A stretch of 64,000 nucleotides of DNA from Staphylococcus simiae (GTDB lineage Bacteria > Bacillota > Bacilli > Staphylococcales > Staphylococcaceae). The stretch covers positions 1,612,001 to 1,676,000 of the forward strand of contig NZ_CP071589.1 of the NCBI RefSeq assembly GCF_017357005.1. The letters run 5' to 3'. The notes below the pieces were generated by a model, which had not been told where the DNA came from, searched no databases, and saw nothing but the letters and a program-made list of their open reading frames with translations. Positions 30,462 through 40,240 of the stretch are shown here, piece by piece; position 1 is the first letter of the stretch, and each line of letters starts with the position of its first letter. A program made the translations under genes and the position numbers.

Positions 30462-31739
30462 TTAATAGATACCATAGACAGCTGTTACTGTAGCATTTGA
30501 ATTCTTAGCTACATCGTTGTCAATCGTAACTAATGTTTTTAATACTTTTAAATGGCGTTCATCTTTGAATAAGATTGAAATTTCATCTAAAAACCCATTC
30601 TTCATATTGCCATTCTGTTCTCTTAAACCTGCATTATTAAAATATAAAGTGACGCCATTTTCAGGAATAGTAACGAACTGTGTCGCATAATGATTACTAT
30701 AGAACGTAATATTAAAAATCAATTGGCCATAATTATGAAAGCTATCTTTCAATTCTATATTAGTATCTCTACCAGCTGAGCCACGCCATAATAAAATAGG
30801 TTGTGTTGATCTCCAACGTTGATACAACTGACCACGATATTTTTCAATTGATAAACCAGAACCTAGAATTGTCAAAATCCCATTATTTTCATCTTGCATA
30901 ATAGCTTGAATAATACCTGTTGTATTATTACCATTACGTACTGGTAAACCTTGTGTAGTTGAATCAAAATAATAATTACCAGACTTTGTAATATTAATTG
31001 GATGGTTTAATGTACCATCAACAACACCACTATCTGCTTTTGTATTTAAAATTTTACTAACATTTAAATTTACATCTGACTTTGTATTTTCTAATGCATT
31101 AGAGAATGATACAACTTGATCAGTCAACTGCGTTATCTGATTTGTCAATTCTGCTTTGGTAACTAATTGATTACTATCAATAGATGATTGTAATGCTTTA
31201 ACTTGTATATCTAGTGCTTTCGCTGATTCAACTTGACCATTTATTTTTCTATCTGTTTGTTCTGCAAGCTTTGTTAAATCATCAATACCTTGATTTACTG
31301 TTGTTCTCAATCTATTTAATTCATTTTGATATTCAGTAAAATAACTTTCGGAATTAATTCCAAACTCTACTTTATTTTTCAAAACTTTTATTTTAATTTC
31401 TAGCGTTGAATCAGTTTGTTCACCGCGTTTTAATTTGAAAAATGCTTGTTGATATTCACCTTCAGCCGTACTCGTTTGTTGTGGAAGAATATATCTAAAT
31501 ACACCATTACGTGCATCAAGTACTAAACCCCCATTCGTGTCAATAATACGTTCGCCATCTGGTTTCACTCCTTCAAATACTGGAGTTAATCCAGTTAGAT
31601 TGTATGGTCTTCCATTAGAATAAACAGTGATTGTAATAGCTTTTAAACCACCATCTCCAACTCGACTTACAATATACTGTTGTTGCTCTTGTTCAGTACC
31701 AAGTTTTGTGATATCAAAAAATAAATCTTGATTTGCCAT
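30462..31739 (-). CDS. BppU-like baseplate upper protein
   Basis: 425 aa. The N-terminal 140 residues (FFDITKLGTEQEQQQYIVSR..VFEGVKPDGE..GVFRYILPQQTSTAEGEYQQAFFKL) match the BppU N-terminal domain that anchors receptor-binding parts to the baseplate. A coiled coil follows (about 145-230), then a C-terminal beta-rich domain, probably the receptor or head-binding part. The last structural gene before the holin. Confidence 0.82.
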   Translation of the reverse strand: MANQDLFFDITKLGTEQEQQQYIVSRVGDGGLKAITITVYSNGRPYNLTGLTPVFEGVKPDGERIIDTNGGLVLDARNGVFRYILPQQTSTAEGEYQQAFFKLKRGEQTDSTLEIKIKVLKNKVEFGINSESYFTEYQNELNRLRTTVNQGIDDLTKLAEQTDRKINGQVESAKALDIQVKALQSSIDSNQLVTKAELTNQITQLTDQVVSFSNALENTKSDVNLNVSKILNTKADSGVVDGTLNHPINITKSGNYYFDSTTQGLPVRNGNNTTGIIQAIMQDENNGILTILGSGLSIEKYRGQLYQRWRSTQPILLWRGSAGRDTNIELKDSFHNYGQLIFNITFYSNHYATQFVTIPENGVTLYFNNAGLREQNGNMKNGFLDEISILFKDERHLKVLKTLVTIDNDVAKNSNATVTAVYGIY

Positions 31740-31755
31740 ATTATGTCAATCCTTT

Positions 31756-32769
31756 CTACCCATAAAAATAGTAATAATTTTTCAATAACTCGTACATGAT
31801 AATTTCATGTATATTTTCATTTGGATGTAACCCATCTTGCATATTAAATTTTCTAAATGCTGGATTATATACATCAATATAATTAGAATGATATGCATCA
31901 AAAATAGGTATGTCGAGTTCTGTACAGGCTAAAATATGAGCGTTGACATAATCTTCTAACGTATAGTTAAGACCATTTTTATCAGTATCTTTTCTTCTGA
32001 TTATTTTGCCATTGACAGGTAACTGTCTTGTTGCAGTCAGACTGATAATTTTGACATCCTTATTTTGCGCTCGTATTAAATTAACCATTTGATAAAATGC
32101 ACCAATATAGGTTTTAATATCCATTTTATCAGTACCAATTGGAACACCACTTTCCCATAGCCAATCGTCATCAGTACCTTGAATAATAACCAAATCAGCA
32201 TTTTTAATACTAGTTGCTTGGTTAAAGATATTATTACTACTTACTGTTGAAAATGTAGCACCACCAACGGCTAAATTAGTCACATTAGCATTTAATTTTT
32301 CAGCTAAATATTGCCCGTAATTTTTGGTAGCATTTTTACCTCTAGTTACTGAATCACCAATACAAACAATACTTTTAATATTTTGTAATGTGTTAGACAC
32401 TTTTGCATAGTCGTAAACGAGCGTGCCATTATGTGTAACTAATGTATGTTGTAAAGTACTTTGACGTTGTTGTTCTTCTTTAATTTGTGACAAATCACTC
32501 ATCATACGCTCATTGAATGTATCGTGTTTCACACCATTAATATCCGTTTTAGCTTTAATAAATTCATCTGTAATACTTAATGGTGATTCTTCTGGCATTA
32601 CAATAGCTCGTACTTCTTTTTTAATTTCGTCATATCTATCATCAATACCAGCAATCACTTGTTTTACAATGGATTCTCCATATTTTGATTTGAGGTTGAA
32701 TAACTCATCAAAATTATCTTCTACTTCTTTTTTAAATTCTTTAAATACTGGTGAAAGTTTTGTCTTCAT
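31756..32769 (-). CDS. SGNH/GDSL hydrolase tail protein
   Basis: 337 aa from the ATG at 32769 behind AGGAGG. SGNH blocks: catalytic Ser in IVCIGDSVTRG (about residue 140), Gly in LAVGGATFS, Asn-block replaced by IIQGTDDDW, and the Asp-His pair in DGLHPNENIHE. In tail position such esterases probably deacetylate wall teichoic acid or O-acetylated peptidoglycan during adsorption. The N-terminal 130 residues are helical and presumably dock onto the tail. Confidence 0.85.
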   Translation of the reverse strand: MKTKLSPVFKEFKKEVEDNFDELFNLKSKYGESIVKQVIAGIDDRYDEIKKEVRAIVMPEESPLSITDEFIKAKTDINGVKHDTFNERMMSDLSQIKEEQQRQSTLQHTLVTHNGTLVYDYAKVSNTLQNIKSIVCIGDSVTRGKNATKNYGQYLAEKLNANVTNLAVGGATFSTVSSNNIFNQATSIKNADLVIIQGTDDDWLWESGVPIGTDKMDIKTYIGAFYQMVNLIRAQNKDVKIISLTATRQLPVNGKIIRRKDTDKNGLNYTLEDYVNAHILACTELDIPIFDAYHSNYIDVYNPAFRKFNMQDGLHPNENIHEIIMYELLKNYYYFYG

Positions 32770-32780
32770 ATTCAAACCTC

Positions 32781-33473
32781 CTAATATTCTAAAATTTCTT
32801 GTAATCTCACTTTATTTGCTTTAGTTGTTCTATTTTGATTGTCATCAGTACCAGTAACTATATTATCTTTGACAAAGACTGTTTTTGTACAAAATTCGTT
32901 CGTTGAATTTGTCGGAATGAGATGCACAATTTTAGCTGGACTATGAGCAGTCACATGATACTTAGGGATATACTGATAATGGTAGTTATTATCTTCGGTA
33001 TCTGATCGCCATACGAGTACAATACCATTACGACATTCACTTACTCTTATACTCAAATTTACAATTTGATTAGCATTAGGCCACTTATCGATATTAGCTG
33101 CAATAACAGTTTCTGATGTGCTTGTATTGAGTACACCTTTATCATAGGCATTGGAATTGGTTTTTAATTCATCAAGCCGTTGCTTATCTTCTGCTGACAT
33201 TAATCCTGCTTTTTGAGTTGTCGCATTTGTAAGTGTTTCTGGATCAAATTGCCTTAAGCCATCCAACTTCGCTTTATCCAGTGCAGACATCAATCCATTT
33301 TTAGATTGCGTTGCAACATCCATTGAATCTGTATTAAAATTTTGTAATTTCTGTTTTTGCTCTTCAGTTAATAACATTGATTTATCTAAACCATCAACAA
33401 CATCAATGTGTGATCTAGCATAAACTTCTTCACCATCGTAAGTTAACGTTCTAGCCTTAGTAATTTCAGTCAT
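32781..33473 (-). CDS. Tail fibre/baseplate protein with LMSxxDKxKLD repeats
   Basis: 230 aa. Residues about 55-105 hold two repeats of the form AT-x-xxGLMSAxDKxxLDxL (NGLMSALDKAKLDGL, AGLMSAEDKQRLDEL), a trimeric fibre shaft motif. The same motif ends the preceding Tal protein. The C-terminal half is beta-rich, possibly a small knob. It lies between Tal and the SGNH esterase, consistent with a short tail fibre. Confidence 0.7.
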   Translation of the reverse strand: MTEITKARTLTYDGEEVYARSHIDVVDGLDKSMLLTEEQKQKLQNFNTDSMDVATQSKNGLMSALDKAKLDGLRQFDPETLTNATTQKAGLMSAEDKQRLDELKTNSNAYDKGVLNTSTSETVIAANIDKWPNANQIVNLSIRVSECRNGIVLVWRSDTEDNNYHYQYIPKYHVTAHSPAKIVHLIPTNSTNEFCTKTVFVKDNIVTGTDDNQNRTTKANKVRLQEILEY

Positions 33474-33477
33474 TTAC

Positions 33478-34863
33478 TTACGTCACTTCCTTATAAAAAA
33501 TAGACCCAAGTCCACTTGAGCCTACACCACTTAAATTATCTAATTTTGTTTTATCGTCTTTTGACATTAATCCATCTTGATTTTGTGTTGCTAATGCTAT
33601 AACAGCAGTATTAATACCACTACCACTAATTGCAACTTGCTTGTTTATACCACCATCATGACTAATTTCAATACCATTTTGTGTAAAAAATACATGATTT
33701 AAATGATTGACACTTTGAATCCCATTACTATCAAACGTTAATGCTTTTGTTGCTGCTGTGACATTATTATTAATTGTCTTATTATCTGATGCACTATTTT
33801 GGTTACTTCTTTTATCATTGTACAATTCATTCGTTTTACTAATCGTACTATTTATTTGTGCGCGATATCGATCTTTTTTCTTGTAGTTGCCTAATGTAAT
33901 ATCTTGCTTAACAATCGTATTTTGTTCATCACGAACCGTTTTCACTTCGATAATTCTGATTTTTTCAAAGATATTCATTGAGGTGTCTTTGACTGGTACA
34001 ACATCACCTACTTGTGCAACTGCGTGTTTAAAGTGCTGTTGCATTAACGTAAAATCTATCGCTAAAGATTGTTTCAATGATTGATCAACTACATTTTTCA
34101 TTTTGTTTAACAATACATGTTTATCTTTAATTCTACCGTCTTTAATTGGAGGTGCACTATACCTTCCAATCATATTGGCTAAAGGATGTTCATACTCAAG
34201 CTTGATGTTAGCATCTTTTAGTTTTGAATTATCAGGAAAATCTGCAAAACCTTTAATATAAGTATAAAAATTATTGCCATCTTCTTCTAATTTAAAATTC
34301 AATGCGTTTGTGCCATTTTTTATAAAGTAATCTGCATAATGTTCTACACGATCAAATAAATAAAATGTCTTATTACTTGGATTGTATTTAAATTCTAAAT
34401 GATACCTATCTAAGCCATTTTTGAAATTTTCTAGTACAGTTGTTCCTTCTCCAGCATTTTGCCATTTCTGTGCATGTACCTTTGTTTCTAATGCATATTG
34501 ATAACGACTATGTTTAAATATAGCACTAAAATACTCACGTCCTGTTAAACTTCCAGATATATTGTTATATATTATTTCTGATTTTAAATCATCTAGTTGT
34601 TTAGCTTTTGCTACAACACTTACTTTAGTAGTCGCAGCATTTGAATCTCTTTGTACAATAGTCACAACATATTGATGTTCATCTGTAGCACCACCTACAT
34701 GTGTAACAATCCATTTAGCTGCTATAGATTGAGCAACATCTTTTAATTGATCTGTCGCATAAAATTCAAATCTTAATTCACTATCACTATTTAGTTTTTC
34801 AGTTAAAGTCGTTGATACTGGCAAGATAAAGGCTTTACCTTCATAATTGATGACTTTAATCAT
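33478..34863 (-). CDS. Tail-associated protein (Tal, prophage tail endopeptidase family)
   Basis: 461 aa. The N-terminal 320 residues (VINYEGKAFILPVSTT..SELRFEFYATD) resemble the Tal/gp44-like hub that closes the distal tail tube in siphoviruses. The C-terminus ends with a fibre-like repeat (QDGLMSKDDKTKLDNL). It follows the Dit gene, the usual order. Start 4 bp before the Dit-side boundary; a wall-hydrolase active site is not evident. Confidence 0.82.
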   Translation of the reverse strand: MIKVINYEGKAFILPVSTTLTEKLNSDSELRFEFYATDQLKDVAQSIAAKWIVTHVGGATDEHQYVVTIVQRDSNAATTKVSVVAKAKQLDDLKSEIIYNNISGSLTGREYFSAIFKHSRYQYALETKVHAQKWQNAGEGTTVLENFKNGLDRYHLEFKYNPSNKTFYLFDRVEHYADYFIKNGTNALNFKLEEDGNNFYTYIKGFADFPDNSKLKDANIKLEYEHPLANMIGRYSAPPIKDGRIKDKHVLLNKMKNVVDQSLKQSLAIDFTLMQQHFKHAVAQVGDVVPVKDTSMNIFEKIRIIEVKTVRDEQNTIVKQDITLGNYKKKDRYRAQINSTISKTNELYNDKRSNQNSASDNKTINNNVTAATKALTFDSNGIQSVNHLNHVFFTQNGIEISHDGGINKQVAISGSGINTAVIALATQNQDGLMSKDDKTKLDNLSGVGSSGLGSIFYKEVT

Positions 34864-34871
34864 TTTGACAC

Positions 34872-35807
34872 CTACTTTTTATAAAAACGCATGTCAAATT
34901 CGACACGTTTAACAGTTTGATTAAAAGAAAAATGGTTAAATCCTGGTATAAATATAGGTAACTCTACATTAGATTTATCGACAATAGATATACCGTTACG
35001 GGTAATTGATAAATCACGATATACAATCACATCACCTGGCTTTAATTGGACATTTTTAATCGTCATTACCTTATTCGCGCTTAAAGACCATTTAAATTTT
35101 GATGTTGGCTGTCCAATAACGATTGTCACCTTTTTATACATATTAAATTGATCATTAGCAACTGAACCATGATAGTAAATCTTGCCACTACTAACATGAT
35201 TAAATACATACGTACGTTTACTAGCATCATCGAAATCAAGATCTAACTCAGTCCCCCATAGATTATTAACTTCGTTGTGATGTAGTTGCATGCTAGTACC
35301 AGTTGATTGAGCAAAAGGAAGTTCTACCGTCTCAAACTCGAATACGATATTACATTTATTATTTTTTTGACTAGGATTTAAGACGTTGACCAATTTAACA
35401 TAATACTGATTACCATTCACATAAACATTTTGTTCATTATCGTAAAGCGGGTCACCATTATCACGAATAGCTTGATAATCGTCTTTAATAGTATCTTTAA
35501 AACTATAGCTATATTTATTAAATTTTCTAAGCTCACGAATATAAAATGGTTGATTATCTTGAATGATTTCAAAAATAAAATCCCGTTGCATTGCATAATC
35601 TACATAATTTTCAGCAATAAAAAAGACAGGTACCACGATTTTACGTTTATGATAAACACTACTAATGAGTTGTCTACCATGAATCCCTTCAAAATCATGA
35701 TAATTGTCTTTCATTTCTATACCTTCTACTTTAATATCAGAGACAATAATTTGATAATCAGATAAACGAAATGACTGATTATCCTGCTTAATGATTTCTA
35801 AATCCAA
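34872..35807 (-). CDS. Distal tail protein (Dit, siphovirus tail family)
   Basis: 311 aa. The N-terminal half (SDIKVEGIEMKDNYHDFEGIHGRQL, RKIVVPVFF) matches the Sipho_tail/Dit family that forms the hexameric ring between tail tube and baseplate. The C-terminal half looks like the galectin/carbohydrate-binding-like insertion of many staphylococcal Dit proteins. It lies between the tape measure and Tal genes. Confidence 0.83.
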   Translation of the reverse strand: MDLEIIKQDNQSFRLSDYQIIVSDIKVEGIEMKDNYHDFEGIHGRQLISSVYHKRKIVVPVFFIAENYVDYAMQRDFIFEIIQDNQPFYIRELRKFNKYSYSFKDTIKDDYQAIRDNGDPLYDNEQNVYVNGNQYYVKLVNVLNPSQKNNKCNIVFEFETVELPFAQSTGTSMQLHHNEVNNLWGTELDLDFDDASKRTYVFNHVSSGKIYYHGSVANDQFNMYKKVTIVIGQPTSKFKWSLSANKVMTIKNVQLKPGDVIVYRDLSITRNGISIVDKSNVELPIFIPGFNHFSFNQTVKRVEFDMRFYKK

Positions 35808-35821
35808 ATTTTATCGCCCCC

Positions 35822-38803
35822 TTAAAATTCAAATATTGAATGGTTAGTTGCATTAACATCGTTAACAATACTTGTAATCGCGTCATTATCAATGGCCATT
35901 TCAACACGTACTGTTTTTACATTAGGACTTTGTTCAATTGTATGTGTGTGTTGGATTTGACTATTAATACTAGCAGTCATATCTTCTATATTGCTACCAA
36001 TATTACTAATTGTTGGTGCTTCTAACGTTGGATTGAAAACATCAGTCATTCTTTTAGCCACAGAAACAACACTATCAATGGCATTGCCACTATTTTTATC
36101 GATACCAATGTATAACCCTTGCATGACATATTTACCAAATTGCTTAAATACTCTAGAAGGAGATTTAATTCCTAACAATCTTTTGGCTGCCTTAATTGCT
36201 CCACCCACAACACCTTTGACTTTTTCTATTAATTTTTTACCAAAATTTACAACACCATCTATTAAACCCATAATTAAATCTTTACCAGCTTCTTTAAAAC
36301 GATTAACAAAATTCTTTACTGCATCTAATGCACTAGATATTTTTTCTTTAATACCATTATAAACAGCGAGCATTTTCTCTTTTACTGTTGACACAATTTC
36401 TCTAAATTTAGATGAAATGGTAGACCAAATATTTTGTGCCGTTGATACCACTTTATTATAACCAGCAACGATATTGTCAATAATCGTACCTTTAATAAAG
36501 CCCCATACCGTTTGGGCCACATTTACAATCGCATTCCAAATATTGCCTAAAAATGTCATTAATCCATTAAATAATGCGACTGCTGTTGAAACGATTGCAT
36601 TCCAAATCGCAATAACTGCATTCCTAAAGCCTTCGTTGGTGTTCCATAAATATATAAAAATTGCAACAAGCGCAGCAATAACACCGATAATAATTAATAC
36701 CGGTGCACTTATTGTCCCAAAAATAACTCCTAAAATTGTCAACACAGTTTGTACAATTCGAATGACTGTTGTAATAATGTTAAAGATATTTATCAATGAC
36801 ATCAAATTAGTAATTAAACTAATTATAAATGGCACAATTGCCGCAAAAATAGGTGCTAAAGCCGAAAACACACTACTTAACATTAAAATAACTCCAATAA
36901 TTTGGGCAACTATTGGATGCGCTTCAAATAATTTAGCAACAAAGCCTGTAATAGCAATTAAGACATCTAATACCACTGACGCAATAGGTGCCATAGCAAT
37001 CGCAAAATTCATGACGGCATCAATAATATTACCAATTAATGTTGCTATTTTAGGGGCATTTTCACTAATATATGACATAAATTTATTGAATCCATCTGAT
37101 TGTCCTATAGACTCCGACCATGTTTTAAAACCATTGGCCATCGTTGCTAATGTTTGTAGTAATCCTGATGAGTTACTACCGAAAATTTTAAATAAATTAA
37201 TAATACCCATAAAAACATCCGAGAATATTTTTACAATTGTTGGTAAATTTTCTTTGATATAATTTATAAAGTTACTGATACCTTGTTGTGTAGATACTTT
37301 ATTTGACCATTCTTCAAACTTAGTTCCTAAATTCACTAATTGTTCAGATATATAAACAAATAGAGGGCTAAATTGCGTTAAGATACTCACAAATCCTGAG
37401 CCAAATTTACCTACTGCACTCAGCATATTACCAAATACTGTCACACCGTCTGTATTTAGTGCATTGAAAGCATTACGTGCAGTTGTCGAATGATTAACCC
37501 AGTCGTTAAACTTTTGTGCATTTTTGGATATTAAATTGGTCACTTCGCTGATAAACGGTTTCAATGCATTAAGCGCACTTGTTACACCTTGCATACCATT
37601 GGCCATTGCAGTAAATATTGCATCAGAATTTTGCTGTACAATACCTTGCCATGTTGCCTTCAATGTATTCAAACTACTGTTATAGGCATTTGTTGCACTA
37701 GATGCTTGAATTAACCCATCATTTAACATTTTAGTAGCACTTTTAGCCATTAAACCAAATAATACAATACCTGATGTTGCAATACCAACTGCACCAGCAA
37801 CACCTAACGCAGCACCACCGACAACAGCGAGTGAGTTACCGACTGCAGCAATGACTGGGATTAAACTCGCAATAATAGGTATTAACGCTGAAAACGATGA
37901 CATTAAAATGCCACGAATGACATTAGAACCTACAACACCTAACGATTTAAAGCCATTAGAAAAGCCATTAAGACGTTGCATGAGTTTAGATCCTTGTGCT
38001 GCTAAACCTTTTAATCCTGTCATTGCTTCCTTAGTATTACTTTGTGCTTTGATACGAAATCTATTGGGAATACTTTTCAATACTTTTTTAAATAAGATAA
38101 GTTTTGCAATAGCACCAGCTGTATGTACACTCAGTTTAGTCTTTATCGCCTTACCATGTAATTGACGAATCGTTTTCTTTACTTTAGCCACTTTAAACAG
38201 AAATAGTTTATCATGTAATTGCATATAACTATTAATTTTTTTGTTATTTAAATGATGCATCAAAGTTTCATATTTGTGTAATTTAAATGTTGCCTTATCT
38301 ACATTTGCATCAGCAGTGACACTGACAGTTTGGTGATCTAACTGCTTAATTTCTGTCTTAACTTTTTTAAATTTAGTATGAAATAATGAATCATTAATAT
38401 CCACAACAGAATTGGCACGAACTATATCAATGAAATCTAAAGATTTCCTTAATTTTACTAACTTGGCCTTAGCTTGTTCATCTGCGACATTAACTGAGCT
38501 TGATACATTTTTGCCATCAACTTGATCCAATTCACCATCAATTTCAGCAATCTTTGTACTCACTTGATTGATATCAATATCCACATTCGCAATATGCACT
38601 TGCTTTTCAAACTTTTTTAATGAAGCTTCAGCTTGCTTTAATGTTGTATTTAGTGCTTTGTCATCAAGTTTTAAAGTGACATCTTTAATTTTTGAGGCTA
38701 TCTTGTCAAACTTCTCAATTTTTTTAATTGCTGCTTCTATGTCTTTTTTAAATTTAGAGGTATTGGCCTTCAGCTGCGTACTCACTGTATATTCTGAACT
38801 CAT
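35822..38803 (-). CDS. Tape measure protein
   Basis: 993 aa from the ATG at 38803 (AGGAGGTG). The first 280 residues are alpha-helical coiled coil (Lys/Asp-rich heptads), followed by several hydrophobic segments (about 300-360 and 590-740) and a helical C-terminal part with a conserved GIKSPSRVFKQFGKYVMQGLYIG motif. Its length sets tail length: about 1000 aa predicts a tail of roughly 150 nm by the usual 1.5 angstrom per residue rule. It follows the frameshifted chaperone pair. Confidence 0.9.
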   Translation of the reverse strand: MSSEYTVSTQLKANTSKFKKDIEAAIKKIEKFDKIASKIKDVTLKLDDKALNTTLKQAEASLKKFEKQVHIANVDIDINQVSTKIAEIDGELDQVDGKNVSSSVNVADEQAKAKLVKLRKSLDFIDIVRANSVVDINDSLFHTKFKKVKTEIKQLDHQTVSVTADANVDKATFKLHKYETLMHHLNNKKINSYMQLHDKLFLFKVAKVKKTIRQLHGKAIKTKLSVHTAGAIAKLILFKKVLKSIPNRFRIKAQSNTKEAMTGLKGLAAQGSKLMQRLNGFSNGFKSLGVVGSNVIRGILMSSFSALIPIIASLIPVIAAVGNSLAVVGGAALGVAGAVGIATSGIVLFGLMAKSATKMLNDGLIQASSATNAYNSSLNTLKATWQGIVQQNSDAIFTAMANGMQGVTSALNALKPFISEVTNLISKNAQKFNDWVNHSTTARNAFNALNTDGVTVFGNMLSAVGKFGSGFVSILTQFSPLFVYISEQLVNLGTKFEEWSNKVSTQQGISNFINYIKENLPTIVKIFSDVFMGIINLFKIFGSNSSGLLQTLATMANGFKTWSESIGQSDGFNKFMSYISENAPKIATLIGNIIDAVMNFAIAMAPIASVVLDVLIAITGFVAKLFEAHPIVAQIIGVILMLSSVFSALAPIFAAIVPFIISLITNLMSLINIFNIITTVIRIVQTVLTILGVIFGTISAPVLIIIGVIAALVAIFIYLWNTNEGFRNAVIAIWNAIVSTAVALFNGLMTFLGNIWNAIVNVAQTVWGFIKGTIIDNIVAGYNKVVSTAQNIWSTISSKFREIVSTVKEKMLAVYNGIKEKISSALDAVKNFVNRFKEAGKDLIMGLIDGVVNFGKKLIEKVKGVVGGAIKAAKRLLGIKSPSRVFKQFGKYVMQGLYIGIDKNSGNAIDSVVSVAKRMTDVFNPTLEAPTISNIGSNIEDMTASINSQIQHTHTIEQSPNVKTVRVEMAIDNDAITSIVNDVNATNHSIFEF

Positions 38804-38815
38804 TCGTATCACCTC

Positions 38816-39199
38816 CTATTGACTAATTTGCTTATTAATATCAGCAATTACTTCTAATAGAGCGTTTTGTTGTTCATCATCTTCAATTTGATCACCACTA
38901 AACACGATATCTTTACCTTGTAATAAACGATAATAATTATATTCATAATCTAAAATATCCTGTACTGATTTAAAGCGATATACTTCTTTTGGTTTTTTAT
39001 CTGTACCAACATTTTTAGTTGACGCTGCATCTCTAATCGCAAAAGCCAATTTATACATATCATGTTCTTTTCTTAATAATTCAAAATGTAATGCATACAT
39101 ACGATAATTAAACTCTGTGAGTGTCATTTGATTGATATCATCTAAACGTTTGATATTTAGATCAGTCATGCAAATCAAAACGATACGGTCATACGTCAT
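38816..39199 (-). CDS. Tail assembly chaperone, T part (gpGT-like, made by frameshift)
   Basis: 127 aa from the first ATG, but the same frame is open upstream past 39271 in the -1 frame relative to the preceding gene. A G_GGA_AAC slippery heptamer lies there. By analogy with lambda G/GT, this part is probably made mainly as a fusion to the preceding 114-aa protein rather than from its own start (no good ribosome site). It lies before the tape measure gene, as expected. Confidence 0.8.
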   Translation of the reverse strand: MTYDRIVLICMTDLNIKRLDDINQMTLTEFNYRMYALHFELLRKEHDMYKLAFAIRDAASTKNVGTDKKPKEVYRFKSVQDILDYEYNYYRLLQGKDIVFSGDQIEDDEQQNALLEVIADINKQISQ

Positions 39200-39228
39200 T
39201 TTGATGTGATTCGTGGTTTCAGCTTGCT

Positions 39229-39573
39229 TTACTTGTTCTTGACGAGGTCTTGGGTTAAAGGTTTGTTTCCCAATTCTTCAATAACTAATTTACCGAATTT
39301 TTTAAATGAACCATATTCTGCAACAAGATGCTCCAAAATGTGTTCTAATTCATCTTCATTTTTCGGTCTTCCTGTTTGTCCTTTGGTTGTAGCTTTAATA
39401 ATTTTCGCTATGGCTAGAACGTTCCCACTTTGTAATTTAGGTATTAATTGCTCTAATCCTTCACCTAAGTTAATTTCTCTTACTTCATAACCTAACTCTT
39501 TATCAATTGCATTTAATTCACCTAAACCAAATTTTAATTCTAATTCATGTTTACCATTTTTAATTGTAATCAT
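39229..39573 (-). CDS. Tail assembly chaperone (gpG-like)
   Basis: 114 aa from the ATG at 39573, with AGGAGTG upstream; an earlier start at 39606 lies inside the preceding hairpin. The sequence (MITIKNGKHELELKFGLGELNAID) matches the siphovirus tail chaperones encoded between the major tail and tape measure genes. A -1 frameshift near its 3' end gives the longer gpGT-like product. Confidence 0.82.
   Translation of the reverse strand: MITIKNGKHELELKFGLGELNAIDKELGYEVREINLGEGLEQLIPKLQSGNVLAIAKIIKATTKGQTGRPKNEDELEHILEHLVAEYGSFKKFGKLVIEELGNKPLTQDLVKNK
39265..39271 (-). other. Programmed -1 frameshift slippery site
   Basis: On the minus strand the zero-frame codons are TTG GGA AAC, giving the heptamer G GGA AAC (X XXY YYZ). 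It is close to lambda's GGGAAAG. The -1 frame is open from here through 38816, so slippage yields a G-T fusion. Confidence 0.8.
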
Positions 39574-39588
39574 ACGTTTCACTCCTAT

Positions 39589-39614
39589 AAAAAAAGCAGG
39601 CAACATGTGCCTAC
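39589..39614 (-). terminator. Hairpin after the major tail protein gene
   Basis: GTAGGC and GCCTGC pair (one G-T pair) over a 7-nt loop, followed by seven T on the minus strand. It would cut transcription after the abundant tail protein. Confidence 0.7.
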
Positions 39615-39634
39615 TTTTGAATTAATTTATTCTA

Positions 39635-40225
39635 TTATGCTGATGGAACTGCAGTTGTACTAGAAGCACTAGTTGTTGAAGTTGATGCTGTAGGTTGTGG
39701 AATGGTCGCTAAACCATCGTCTGCAAAATCAGATTTAACCGTATCATGGAAGCGATAACCTACTTTAGCTAACTGATCTACAACAACTTGTGGAATTGTT
39801 GCATAACCACGTTGATATTTATCATGCACTGCAAATTCAACTTCATATTCTTCTACGGAACCAACTTCACCTTTACGTTTAAATTTCTTAAAGCGTCCTT
39901 GATGATATTTCGCTTTAAATTTATCACGATTTTCTTTGTCACCAGGCACTTTACTTTCTACTTCCCATACCTCATATGCAATTTTATCTCTGACAGCATC
40001 TTCAAATTCATCACATAGAGGATCAGTATAATTTGCCTTAGCAGTTGCTGATAGTGTATTTTCAATCGTACCATCACTTGTATAACTACCGTCCATTGTT
40101 TCTTCAGTATCGTAATCATTTTCTAATTCATTTTCAAATTCAGTCATAAACATTAATTTTGACGCATCTGTTTTATCGCCACATTTTCTAAATAAATAAA
40201 GTCTGTCTTTACTATTTTTATACAT
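39635..40225 (-). CDS. Major tail (tube) protein
   Basis: 196 aa. It resembles phi11/phi13-type staphylococcal major tail proteins: N-terminal RLYLFRKCG, middle VWEVESKVPGDKENRDKFKAKYHQGRFKKF, and a Ser/Thr/Ala-rich C-terminus (TASTSTTSASSTT). It sits between the tail terminator and the chaperones, and a terminator-like hairpin follows. Confidence 0.85.
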   Translation of the reverse strand: MYKNSKDRLYLFRKCGDKTDASKLMFMTEFENELENDYDTEETMDGSYTSDGTIENTLSATAKANYTDPLCDEFEDAVRDKIAYEVWEVESKVPGDKENRDKFKAKYHQGRFKKFKRKGEVGSVEEYEVEFAVHDKYQRGYATIPQVVVDQLAKVGYRFHDTVKSDFADDGLATIPQPTASTSTTSASSTTAVPSA

Positions 40226-40240
40226 GTAGAAGCCTCCTAA

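Noticed and set aside
35840..36362. Two plus-strand frames near the end of the tape measure gene
   Set aside because: Antisense shadows without ribosome sites.
36474..37262. 262-codon plus-strand open frame inside the tape measure gene
   Set aside because: Antisense to a well-supported structural gene, no ribosome site, composition mirrors the hydrophobic segments of the tape measure protein.
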